Shown here: piece after piece, positions 40,998 to 48,455 of the stretch
How the letters are laid out: each line of letters starts with the position of its first letter
Numbering within the stretch: position 1 is the first letter of the stretch
Source: Microbacterium bovistercoris
GTDB lineage: Bacteria; Actinomycetota; Actinomycetes; Actinomycetales; Microbacteriaceae
Assembly: GCF_003387575.1 (NCBI RefSeq)
Contig: NZ_QUAB01000014.1
Span: 1-64,000, forward strand
DNA: 64,000 nt
Direction of reading: 5' to 3'
Notes under the pieces: generated by a model
What the model was told of the DNA's origin: nothing
The model's input: only the letters and a program-made list of their open reading frames with translations
Databases searched by the model: none
Translations under genes and position numbers: made by a program

Positions 40998-42625
40998 GAC
41001 GTCACCACCGGCAGTCGCGTGCGCCGGCCCGTCTCACGCACGTCTGGCGTCGACGCCGCCGGCCGCCCGGTCGCCGTGGAGATCCTGGTGCGGCTCAGCG
41101 GCGCCCACGCCTGCAGCGCGCAGAACGGCGCGCACTGATGCGCATCCGTCTGCTCGTTGACGGTCGCCACGTGAACACAGCACTGCGTGAGGCGCTCCTC
41201 GATCATCGTGTTGATGTCCATGAACGGCTTCACCGTGATGCGCAGCACGCGGTCGGCGAGCATCGCCCGCATCCGCTTGTGCTGACCGGGCAGCTTCGAT
41301 GCGGCAAGCGTCGCGAGGGTGCCGACGCCGAGATCGCAATTCACGCAGATGTCGCGCCAGATGTCGCCCATCGACGGATGCGACAGCGACGACTGCTCGC
41401 TGAGCAGGTCGAGCAGCGAGTTCTTCACGACATCGCGGATGGCCTTGTTGACGTTCGAGTCCGCGATGCGGTTGGCGAGGAGGTCGGGGTTCAGGTCGAG
41501 GAACTCCTTCAGGCGTTCGTGGCCGATCAGGCCGACCAGCGACTTCCAGTCGCCGGAGTCGTCCTTGAGGAAGTAGCCCACCGAGCAGCAGTGCGGATGG
41601 CTGCACGGCAGCGCCGTGAGGTCGCGCCAGGTGATGTCGCCGTCGGTCTGCGGGCCGAGGCGGGCGAGCACGCCGGTGTGGGTGAGCCGGTCGTCCGGAT
41701 CGATGCCGGCCGAGCGTCCCGACCCGAACACGGGCTGGATCGTCACTCCGCCGACATAAGGCGTCGCCTGCGCCCGGCGGATCACCGCGCCGATCTCGTG
41801 GTCGTTCACGCCGAGGGTCGCGGTCATCGTGAGGGTGGTGAAGACGCCGGCCTCCGACAGCCGCTCCAGCGCCCGCTCCTTGAACCGGCGTATGTCGGCG
41901 CCGCGATGGAACGCGACGGACGAGGCCTCCTCGCCGTCGTACTGCAGGTAGACCTCGACGCGCTCGCGATGCTTCTTCAGGAACGCGACGAACTCGTCGT
42001 CGTTCGCGATCCGCAGGCCGTTCGAGTTCAGCAGGATGCGCACGATCGGCCGGGCCACGAGGTGCTCGATCAGCTGCTCCAGCCACGGGTACAGCGTCGG
42101 CTCGCCGCCGGAGAGCATCAGCACGTCGATACGGTCGTTCTCGCGGCCGAGTTTCGCATCGACGGATGCCAGCACTTCTGCCAGCGGGGCCACGGCGGCC
42201 ATCGCCGGGCTCGACTCCGCGAAGCAGGTCGGGCACTTCAGGTTGCAGTGGTCGGTGATGTCCTCGAGCAGGATGCAGGTGTGCTGCGTCTGCATCTCGG
42301 GCAGACCGTCCTCGTACGCCTGGGGGACCGGCTTGAAGTTGCCGGCGGTGTCTGGCGTGTGGACCTTGGTCGGCGCCGTCCACTGCTCGAGGTACCGCAG
42401 GATCTCGGCGTTCTCGTCGTACATCGTCGAGATCAGGCCGTGCTCGGGGCACCCACGCTCCAGCCACACCGTGCCGTCCCTGTCGGCCAGCCAGCCCGAC
42501 AGCCGCTGCACCTCGGAGAGCGGCTGATCCGGCTTCTCCTCGTGGCACCGCGGGCAGAACGCGTTCACATAGCGATGCACGCGGTAGTCCCGCAGCGGCA
42601 TCCCGGTTCCGGCAGGCGGCGTCAT
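40994..42625 (-). CDS. Radical SAM protein related to tetraether lipid synthase (Tes, COG1964)
   Basis: A 543-residue radical SAM enzyme. Cys24/Cys27 (CPRC) and Cys59 (GCPEHG) form a rubredoxin-like N-terminal site. Cys127, Cys131 and Cys134 (CNLKCPTC, then FAES) hold the SAM cluster, followed by LMLSGGEPTLYP. Further Cys groups (LPCSHPHCCSVGYF, CVNCDLG, CCVHV, CAPFCALQAW) fit the auxiliary clusters of the MJ0619/Tes family, which joins lipid tails through C-C bonds in archaea and has many uncharacterised bacterial homologues. The last 35 residues are unconserved. It heads an operon with an Lgt-like protein and small membrane proteins; function here is not known. Confidence 0.85.
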   Translation of the reverse strand: MTPPAGTGMPLRDYRVHRYVNAFCPRCHEEKPDQPLSEVQRLSGWLADRDGTVWLERGCPEHGLISTMYDENAEILRYLEQWTAPTKVHTPDTAGNFKPVPQAYEDGLPEMQTQHTCILLEDITDHCNLKCPTCFAESSPAMAAVAPLAEVLASVDAKLGRENDRIDVLMLSGGEPTLYPWLEQLIEHLVARPIVRILLNSNGLRIANDDEFVAFLKKHRERVEVYLQYDGEEASSVAFHRGADIRRFKERALERLSEAGVFTTLTMTATLGVNDHEIGAVIRRAQATPYVGGVTIQPVFGSGRSAGIDPDDRLTHTGVLARLGPQTDGDITWRDLTALPCSHPHCCSVGYFLKDDSGDWKSLVGLIGHERLKEFLDLNPDLLANRIADSNVNKAIRDVVKNSLLDLLSEQSSLSHPSMGDIWRDICVNCDLGVGTLATLAASKLPGQHKRMRAMLADRVLRITVKPFMDINTMIEERLTQCCVHVATVNEQTDAHQCAPFCALQAWAPLSRTRISTATGRPAASTPDVRETGRRTRLPVVTS

Positions 42626-42649
42626 GGGATCACCCTAGCGGCGAGGAGG

Positions 42650-42715
42650 TAGACTCGCCGGGTGCATCTTCTGAAGGTGGCTGTCGGCGCGTCACGCGCC
42701 GGCGGCAGAGGCTGA
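42650..42715 (+). promoter_or_regulatory. -10 box and leaderless leader ORF before the FBP gene
   Basis: A -10 TAGACT (42650-42655) lies six bases before a GTG at 42662, the geometry of a leaderless transcript. The GTG opens a 17-codon ORF (MHLLKVAVGASRAGGRG, stop at 42713-42715). It has a basic C-terminus and no run of one regulated amino acid. It resembles leader ORFs that sense ribosome inhibition rather than amino-acid shortage. No experimental family match is known to me. Confidence 0.45.
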
Positions 42716-42747
42716 CGACCGGCCGGTGGCGGAACTCCCGTCACCGG
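42685..42747 (+). promoter_or_regulatory. Two hairpins in the FBP leader
   Basis: Hairpin 1 (42685-42701, cggcgcg/cgcgccg, loop tca) lies inside the leader ORF. Hairpin 2 (42723-42747, ccggtggcgg/ccgtcaccgg, one G-U pair) lies between it and the gene. A ribosome stalled in the leader ORF would open hairpin 1. Confidence 0.5.
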
Positions 42748-42793
42748 TGATCCATCGCATCCTCATCCACCCTTTCTGACAGAAGGCACTTTC

Positions 42794-43276
42794 ATGCTTC
42801 CCCTCGACGAGCGCGCCGTTCGCGCCTCCTTCCTCAACGCCTCCCGCAAAGAGGCCGCATCGCTCACTCTGCCCGCCGACTTCGACGAGATCGACTTCGC
42901 GGATCTGGACTACCTCGGCTGGTTCGATCCGAAGATGCCCAAGCGGGCGTACGTGATCACGGAGATCGATGACCGTCCCGTCGGCGTGCTGCTGCAGCGC
43001 GCCGAGCAGCGAGTCGTGCGTCGCGCCCAGTGCTCCTGGTGCGACGACGTCACGCTCCGCAACGACGTGCAGTTCTTCTCGGCGCGCAAGGTCGGCGCCG
43101 CCGGCCGCAACGGCGACACGATCGGTACTCTCCTGTGCGAGAACTTCGGATGCTCGGCGAACGTGCGCCGGCTGCCTCCGCTCGCCTACGAGGGCTACGA
43201 TCGCGAACTCGCGCGCGACCTGCGGATGCTGCGCCTCCGCGAGCACGTCGCGGCGTTCATCGCCGAGCTCGGCTGA
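42794..43276 (+). CDS. FBP-family (FusB-like EF-G-binding) zinc-finger protein
   Basis: A 160-residue protein of the FBP/FusB family. LDERAVRASFLNASRKEAASLTLP and the treble-clef zinc finger are visible: CSWCDDV (Cys pair near residue 80), then LCENFGCSANVRR (second pair near 115). Staphylococcal FusB binds EF-G and frees it from the ribosome in the presence of fusidic acid; actinobacterial chromosomal homologues probably aid ribosome recycling under translation stress. The leader ORF and hairpins upstream suggest regulation by translation. Confidence 0.88.
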   Translation: MLPLDERAVRASFLNASRKEAASLTLPADFDEIDFADLDYLGWFDPKMPKRAYVITEIDDRPVGVLLQRAEQRVVRRAQCSWCDDVTLRNDVQFFSARKVGAAGRNGDTIGTLLCENFGCSANVRRLPPLAYEGYDRELARDLRMLRLREHVAAFIAELG

Positions 43277-43298
43277 GGCTGCGATCCTCTGCCCGGGC

Positions 43299-43577
43299 TC
43301 AGCGCGACAGCGCGAGCCTGGGCGGGGGTCCCTCGAGCCGCGCGATCGTGATCTTGACCTCAGTGAGTTCCTGAGTCAGGGCATCGATCCGGTTGTCGAG
43401 TTTGTCGACTCGGCTGTCGAGCTTGTCTATGCGGGCGTTGATCGAGGCCTCGAGCCTGTCGTCACCACGGTCGCTGCGCTGGATCATCCAGGCGAAGCCG
43501 CTGAACATGCCGATCACCATCGTCACGCCGACCGAGAGGGTGGCGACGAGCTCAGGGGACATGTACATACCTCTCAT
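43299..43577 (-). CDS. Small membrane-anchored coiled-coil protein
   Basis: A 92-residue protein. One N-terminal membrane helix (ELVATLSVGVTMVIGMFSGFAWMI) is followed by a heptad-rich segment (ASINARIDKLDSRVDKLDNRIDALTQELTEVKITIARLE) typical of a trimeric or parallel coiled coil, like small phage or membrane hemolysin-XhlA-like proteins. The start may be the Met at 43568 or 43562. No partner is obvious; it converges with the FBP gene. Confidence 0.72.
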   Translation of the reverse strand: MRGMYMSPELVATLSVGVTMVIGMFSGFAWMIQRSDRGDDRLEASINARIDKLDSRVDKLDNRIDALTQELTEVKITIARLEGPPPRLALSR

Positions 43578-43698
43578 TCTGCACCTCGAAGGCGGGGCGC
43601 GTCAGCGAGCGTACTCATCGCCCGAGAGGACGGACCTTGCGATTCACGGCATCGGTGGACAGAAGACGAAGGCTGGTCGTTGTGAGTGGAGAGTCGTG

Positions 43699-44589
43699 TC
43701 AGGCGGCCGTCGCCCGGACATGCTCCCACGCCGGCGCGGCGAGGCGCTCGGACAGCCCGGCGAACGCGGCGAAACTGCGGTCGCCGGGCCAGTCCGACGG
43801 CAGCAGCTCGGCCGCGAGCCCCGGATCGACGTAGGGCAGCACCCTCCAGCTGTCGATCAGGCGCACGTAAGCGGCGAACGGCTCGGCGGGCAGCGACGCC
43901 ACGGAATCCTGGAAGCGCAGGTGCTCCGCGCGCAGGGCGTCCAGGTCCCACCAGGCCGCGACGGCGACCGGCAGGGGTGACGCGGGCCGGGGGTCCTCGG
44001 TTCGGAAGAGCGTCGCGTACTCCCTGACGCCCAGCTCGTCGAGCAGCAGCCCGACCTCGTCGTCCAGGAAGCCGGGGACGATCCACAGCCCGGGAGCCAC
44101 CGAGCCCGCGCCGATGAACTGCAGCCGACGGCGAAGCTGGTGGCGCAGGTCGCGCCGCGCCTCGGGGATCGTCGCCGACACCAGGCACCATGGGTCGCCG
44201 GCCTGCATCCTGCGCACCTCGAAGATCCGCCGGTCGCCGCGCTCCAGCATCCGGATCGCCGCCGGATTCAGTCGGTATCCGCCGTCCTCGGCGAGGAGCA
44301 GGCCCTTCTGCTTCAGCCGGGTGATGGCGGTGCGGGCGGGGCCGGCGGGGATGCCGAGGTCGCCCGCGAGTCGCACCAGCTCGGCCGACGGGACACCCTC
44401 TTCGAGCCGGCGCAGGTACAGCCCCACCGTGGTGCGCAGCAGAGAGGTGGTGCTGCCGGGACGCGCATCGATGTCGTCGAGCACGGCTTCATCGGCGCCC
44501 CCGCTGGTCGTCGGCGCCCCCACGGGGGGACGTGATTCAGCGGGGGCGCCGGCGACGGGAGGGGGCGTCGACACCATGGTGCGGCTCAC
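43699..44589 (-). CDS. PaaX-family transcription repressor of the kynurenine operon
   Basis: A 296-residue regulator of the PaaX family. Residues about 48-110 are the N-terminal winged helix (VGLYLRRLEEGVPSAELVRLAGDLGIPAGPARTAITRLKQKGLL), followed by the PaaX-like ferredoxin-fold (RRLQFIGAGSVAPGLWIVPG) and C-terminal domain (FAAYVRLIDSWRVLPYVDPGLAAELLPSDWPG). The first 45 residues look disordered and the real start may be downstream. PaaX proteins sense aryl-CoA or other aromatics; here the position directly after kynureninase suggests control of tryptophan breakdown by a pathway metabolite. Confidence 0.85.
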   Translation of the reverse strand: MSRTMVSTPPPVAGAPAESRPPVGAPTTSGGADEAVLDDIDARPGSTTSLLRTTVGLYLRRLEEGVPSAELVRLAGDLGIPAGPARTAITRLKQKGLLLAEDGGYRLNPAAIRMLERGDRRIFEVRRMQAGDPWCLVSATIPEARRDLRHQLRRRLQFIGAGSVAPGLWIVPGFLDDEVGLLLDELGVREYATLFRTEDPRPASPLPVAVAAWWDLDALRAEHLRFQDSVASLPAEPFAAYVRLIDSWRVLPYVDPGLAAELLPSDWPGDRSFAAFAGLSERLAAPAWEHVRATAA

Positions 44590-45858
44590 TCAGCGGCCGG
44601 CGAGCAGCGCGTCGCGGACCGCGACGACACCGCGCAGGGTCTCCTCGTGCGACGTGCTCAGCGGCGACAGGCCGAGGCGGATGCCGTCGGGGAAGCGGAA
44701 GTCGGGGATCACGCCCTGCCCCCACAGCTCCTGCGTCACGCGCTGGAACGACGGATGCCCGATGGTGATGTGCCCGCCGCGGCCCGCGGCATCCCGCGTG
44801 CTCAGCAGCCGTACGTCCAGCGGGGCGAGCAGTTCATCGTAGGCGCGCACCGCGAAGTCGGTGAGCGAGATCGACTTCGCCCGCACCGCGCCGATGCCGG
44901 CCTCGTCGATGAGGTCGAGCATTCCCTGCATCCCGAGCATCGACATCACCGGCGGCGTGCCGCTGAGCAGTTGGCGGATGCCGGGGACCGGTGCGTACTC
45001 CGGACCCATCGCGAAGATGTCGGCGGCGCTCCACCAGCCGTGGATCGGCTGCCGGATCGAATCCTGCAGCTCACTGCGCACGTAGCCGAAGGCGGGGGAT
45101 CCCGGCCCGCCGTTCAGGTATTTGTAGGTGCAGCCGACCGCGAGGTCGACGCCCCAGTCATCCAGCTGCATCGGCACGACGCCGACCGAGTGGCACAGAT
45201 CCCAGAGCATCAGCGCGCCGGCGTCGTGCGCGGCCGCGGTGATGGAGGCCATGTCGGCCAGCGCGCCGGAGCGGTAGTCGACGTGGCTGAGCACGACCAG
45301 CGCGGTGCGTTCGCCCACGACCGCGCGCATGTCGTCCACGCTCACGCCGGTGATCTCATCGGGTTCCACCCAGCGCAGTGTCGCGCCGACCTCTTCGGCG
45401 ATGCCCGCCGCGATGAAGCGGTCGGTGGGGAAGTTGCCCGCCTCGATGACGATCTCGTCTCGCCCGGGGCGCGCGGCGACGGCCGCCCGGATGAGCTTGT
45501 AGAGCATGACGCTGGTCGAGTCGGCGACCACGGTCTGCCCCGCGGCGGCACCGAGGGCCACCGAGGCGATGCGGTCGCCGAGGCGCATCGGCAGCTCCAT
45601 CCACTGCTCGTCCCAGGAGCGGATCAGGCGGGTGCCCCAGTCGTCGCGGATGAACTGCGCGACCTTCTCGGGCATGTCCGCGAGCGGCCGCCCGAGAGAG
45701 TTGCCGTCGAGGTAGGCGGTTACGCCCGGTGCCTCGGCGAAGGCGGACAGGTGGCGAGCGAGCGGGTCGGCGGCATCGAGCCGGGCGGCCTCGGAGGCGA
45801 GGTCGGGGCTCAGGATGCCGGCGACGCGGCGGTGCTCGTCTTCGGGGGATTCGGTCAT
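44590..45858 (-). CDS. kynU: Kynureninase
   Basis: A 422-residue PLP enzyme that hydrolyses kynurenine to anthranilate and alanine. YLDGNSLGRPL (residues about 50-60), the cofactor phosphate region ADSTSVMLYKL, LWDLCHSVGVVPMQLDDWGVDLAVGCTYKYLNGGPGSPAF with the Schiff-base Lys in TYKYLNGGPGS, and the C-terminal RLGLSPL with the substrate Arg are all present. It lies one base after the amidohydrolase stop and directly before the regulator. With the TDO upstream it completes conversion of tryptophan to anthranilate. Confidence 0.96.
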   Translation of the reverse strand: MTESPEDEHRRVAGILSPDLASEAARLDAADPLARHLSAFAEAPGVTAYLDGNSLGRPLADMPEKVAQFIRDDWGTRLIRSWDEQWMELPMRLGDRIASVALGAAAGQTVVADSTSVMLYKLIRAAVAARPGRDEIVIEAGNFPTDRFIAAGIAEEVGATLRWVEPDEITGVSVDDMRAVVGERTALVVLSHVDYRSGALADMASITAAAHDAGALMLWDLCHSVGVVPMQLDDWGVDLAVGCTYKYLNGGPGSPAFGYVRSELQDSIRQPIHGWWSAADIFAMGPEYAPVPGIRQLLSGTPPVMSMLGMQGMLDLIDEAGIGAVRAKSISLTDFAVRAYDELLAPLDVRLLSTRDAAGRGGHITIGHPSFQRVTQELWGQGVIPDFRFPDGIRLGLSPLSTSHEETLRGVVAVRDALLAGR

Positions 45859-45859
45859 G

Positions 45860-46933
45860 TCAGTCCTCGGATTCTTCTTCGGTCAGAGGGGTGGCGCGTG
45901 CGGGATCGCCCTCGGGCAGGAAGAGCAGGGGTGCGTCGGAGCCGAGCGGATCGCCAGGTGCGAGCGTCCGGAGCAGGGCGAGCCCGTCAACGCCCGCCTC
46001 GCGCAGCGCCGCCACCTCGCTCTCGCGCAGGTCGACAGGCGTCGGGCCGTTGCCCATGTCACTGCCGTAGACCAGCTCGCCGCCCGCAGCGGCGAAGCGC
46101 CGAACGTTGTCGACGACGTTCGCGTACTGCTCACCGTCGTGGATCGCCATGGTCGAGACCCACGAGACGGATGCCGCCTGCGCGGCGACCTCGTCATCGG
46201 TGAGGAGTTCGGTGAAGGGGGAGTGGGCGAGGCGCGTGGCGCCCAGTCGCGCGGCGCGCTGCGCCTGCCCGACGCCCTCCGCATGCGCGACGAGCGGCAG
46301 CCGGTGGGTGGCCGCAAGCCGGGCGAGTTCGCGGAACAGGTCGTCGTCCAGCACAGGACCTGCGTCGCTGTTGCCGACGGTCTTCAGGCACGAGACGCCG
46401 GCGGCCGCGAGGCCCGCGACGACGGATGCCGCGTGCGCAGCATCCCTCAACTCGATGACGGAGCCCTCCGGCGCCCACTCACGATCCGACGGGTACCCGC
46501 CGATCGCGGTGAGGAACGGGCCGGCGTACTCGACGGTGACCCCGGCGCGGCTTCCGTCCGTATCCGCGCGGTTCGGCTCCCCGGGATGCGAGGAGGAAAG
46601 CGCTGCTTCGTGGCTGGGCGAAGCAGCGTTCTCCTCCTTGCGCGGGGTCGGCCGCGCCGCGTCCGCGCGGGCGCTGCGCGGCTCGAGCGCGGAGGCGAGC
46701 GCCCGGATCGCATCGACGTTCGCGCCCAGATCCACGACCCGGCCCAATCGCGAGCCCGCCAGCAGCGCGGGGTCGACGAGCTGCAGGTGCACGTGGTGAT
46801 CGGTGAACCGGCCCGTCACGATTCCGTCCAGCGCGGGCGTCCCGGCGGACGCCGGCTCGGCGACGAGCCTGCCGTCGACCAGCATCCCGTCGCGCAGCAT
46901 CCGCCCGTCGTAGAACCGAACCGCGCGGATCAC
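45860..46933 (-). CDS. Amidohydrolase in kynurenine operon, candidate formylkynurenine formamidase
   Basis: A 357-residue TIM-barrel metal hydrolase. Metal ligands are visible as FTDHHVHL (His47, His49), LVAHAEG, LAHSPF and YGSDMG, with CLKTVG offering a Lys. A low-complexity insert lies near residues 85-130. It stands between TDO and kynureninase, overlapping TDO by four bases, exactly where a kynurenine formamidase (KynB) is needed, and no KynB-type gene is present in the window. It may therefore hydrolyse N-formylkynurenine; that is inference from position and fold. Confidence 0.82.
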   Translation of the reverse strand: MIRAVRFYDGRMLRDGMLVDGRLVAEPASAGTPALDGIVTGRFTDHHVHLQLVDPALLAGSRLGRVVDLGANVDAIRALASALEPRSARADAARPTPRKEENAASPSHEAALSSSHPGEPNRADTDGSRAGVTVEYAGPFLTAIGGYPSDREWAPEGSVIELRDAAHAASVVAGLAAAGVSCLKTVGNSDAGPVLDDDLFRELARLAATHRLPLVAHAEGVGQAQRAARLGATRLAHSPFTELLTDDEVAAQAASVSWVSTMAIHDGEQYANVVDNVRRFAAAGGELVYGSDMGNGPTPVDLRESEVAALREAGVDGLALLRTLAPGDPLGSDAPLLFLPEGDPARATPLTEEESED

Positions 46934-47802
46934 AGTCCGATCCGCTCGTCCTTGCCGATCTCGGTGCGCACCGTGTAGAGCTCGGGGAAGAAGGTCAGCG
47001 AGAGCGCGCGCTGCAGGAAGTCCACGCCGGTCGATCCGCCGGTGCCGCGCTTCATGCCGATCGTGCGGGTGACGGTGCGCAGGTGCCGGAAGCGCCAGAA
47101 CTGGAAGTTGTCCTCGACGTCGACGAGCTCCTCGCAGGCCTCGTAGAGCTCCCAGTGCTCCTTCGGGTTCTCATAGACCTCGCGGATCACCGGCACGAGT
47201 TCCTCGGTCTCGCGGTAGGGCAGGCGCACGTCGCGATCGAGGATGGATTCCGGCACGGGAAGCCCCTGCCGGGCGACGTAGCGCAGGAACTCGTCGTACA
47301 GGGTCGGCCGCTCGAACTCCGTCGTCAGCAGCGCGAGGTTCGCGGGGTGATCGCGGAACACGCCCAGCATCCGCTCGTTCTTGTTGCCCAGCGCGAACTC
47401 GACCGCGCGGTACTGAACCGACTGGAAGCCGGAGGAGTTGCCGAGATCGCTGCGGAACTCGGCGTACTCGGTGGGCGTGAGGGTGGCGAGCACCGACCAC
47501 TGCTGGGTCAGCACCTCTTGGATGTGCTTGATGCGCGCGATGTGCTTCAGCGCTGATCGCAGATCGTCCTCGGCGAGCCGGGTGCGCGCGGTATCGAGCT
47601 CGCGCAGCACGAGCTTGAGCCACAGCTCGGTGGTCTGGTGCTGGATGATGAACAGCATCTCGTCGTGGTGCTCGGGCACCGAGACCGGATGCTGCGCCCC
47701 GAGAAGCCGATCCAGGTCGAGGTAGCCGCCGTAGGTCATCCGATCCTTGAGATCGGTGACGATACCGTCCTCCAGGGCGCGCTCGTTCTGCTCATCAGCC
47801 AT
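46930..47802 (-). CDS. kynA: Tryptophan 2,3-dioxygenase
   Basis: A 290-residue haem dioxygenase that opens the indole ring of tryptophan to give N-formylkynurenine. TYGGYLDLDRLLGAQHPVS at the N-terminus, HHDEMLFIIQHQTTELWLKLVL with the active-site His, and NFQFWRFRHLRTVTRTIGMKRGTGGSTGVDFL near the C-terminus (haem-ligand His and the GTGGS loop) are complete. It is the first gene of the four-gene kynurenine operon, and its ATG appears to be at the mRNA start. Confidence 0.96.
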   Translation of the reverse strand: MADEQNERALEDGIVTDLKDRMTYGGYLDLDRLLGAQHPVSVPEHHDEMLFIIQHQTTELWLKLVLRELDTARTRLAEDDLRSALKHIARIKHIQEVLTQQWSVLATLTPTEYAEFRSDLGNSSGFQSVQYRAVEFALGNKNERMLGVFRDHPANLALLTTEFERPTLYDEFLRYVARQGLPVPESILDRDVRLPYRETEELVPVIREVYENPKEHWELYEACEELVDVEDNFQFWRFRHLRTVTRTIGMKRGTGGSTGVDFLQRALSLTFFPELYTVRTEIGKDERIGL

Positions 47803-47808
47803 GCCGCG

Positions 47809-47838
47809 AGAATAACACCATCACAACGGCCGTCACAA
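47809..47838 (-). promoter_or_regulatory. Promoter and putative operator of the kynurenine operon
   Basis: On the minus strand -35 TTGTGA (47833-47838) and -10 TATTCT (47809-47814) are 18 bases apart. Six bases after the -10 comes the kynA ATG, so the transcript is probably leaderless. A second TTGTGA at 47821-47826 (unit TTGTGACGGCCG, TTGTGATGG) repeats inside the spacer, a likely repressor site. Confidence 0.6.
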
Positions 47839-47849
47839 TGATGAAATGT

Positions 47850-48455
47850 CTATCGACCGGTGATCACCGTCGCCGTGTCGGAGATCGTCAGCTGCGGAGG
47901 ATACAGTCCCATCACGTGCAGCGCCGCGGCGTGGTTCTCGGCGGTCGACCCTGCGCAGGCATCCGCCGCGATCGTCGCGTGCGCTCCGGCATCCGCCGCG
48001 GCGAGAGCCGTGGACAGCACGCAGCAGTCGGTCGAGACGCCGGTGAGGACGACGTGCGCGCCGCGCCCGACGACCTGCTCGATCTCCGGTCCCCACTTGC
48101 CGAACGTCGGCAGATCGAGGGTCGGATGCCGCGACAACTCGCGGGCTTCGGGCACGAGGTCGAACAGCGGATCGGATGCCGGCCTGTCGGCGAACGGCCA
48201 CGCCGCGAAGTAGTCGCCCCAGGCTGTGGAGCGGTCGGCGGTCGGCATCCATCTGGTGACCAGCACGTTCTCGCCGAAAGCGTCTGCGAGACGACGGATG
48301 TTGGTGAAGGCGTCCGCGAAGAACGGCGATCCCCAATCGGAGTCGGGCGCGGCGAAGATGTTCTGCGGGTCGATGACGATCAGCCACGTCTGGGACGCTT
48401 CGACAGGCTCAGCGACCCAGGGTTGGGTCCCTGAGCTTGTCGAAGGGTCGGTCAC
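47850..48455 (-). CDS. Cysteine hydrolase, isochorismatase family
   Basis: A 201-residue enzyme of the isochorismatase/nicotinamidase fold. WLIVIDPQNIFA carries the catalytic Asp, PTFGKWGPEIE the Lys, and VLTGVSTDCCVLSTALAAADAGAHATIAADACAG the nucleophilic Cys. The first 20 residues (DPSTSSGTQPWVAEPVEAS) are translated from a family B palindromic repeat. The start GTG overlaps the permease stop by four bases. With an NCS1 permease upstream it may open or deaminate an imported heterocycle or amide; the substrate is unknown. Confidence 0.85.
   Translation of the reverse strand: MTDPSTSSGTQPWVAEPVEASQTWLIVIDPQNIFAAPDSDWGSPFFADAFTNIRRLADAFGENVLVTRWMPTADRSTAWGDYFAAWPFADRPASDPLFDLVPEARELSRHPTLDLPTFGKWGPEIEQVVGRGAHVVLTGVSTDCCVLSTALAAADAGAHATIAADACAGSTAENHAAALHVMGLYPPQLTISDTATVITGR
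48392..48449. repeat. Dispersed palindromic repeat, family B, paired copy inside a gene start
   Basis: Two inverted copies, gacgcttcgacaggctcagc and tgagcttgtcgaagggtc, flank gacccagggttgggtc and can fold into one long hairpin. The whole element is translated as the N-terminus of the cysteine hydrolase. Confidence 0.7.
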
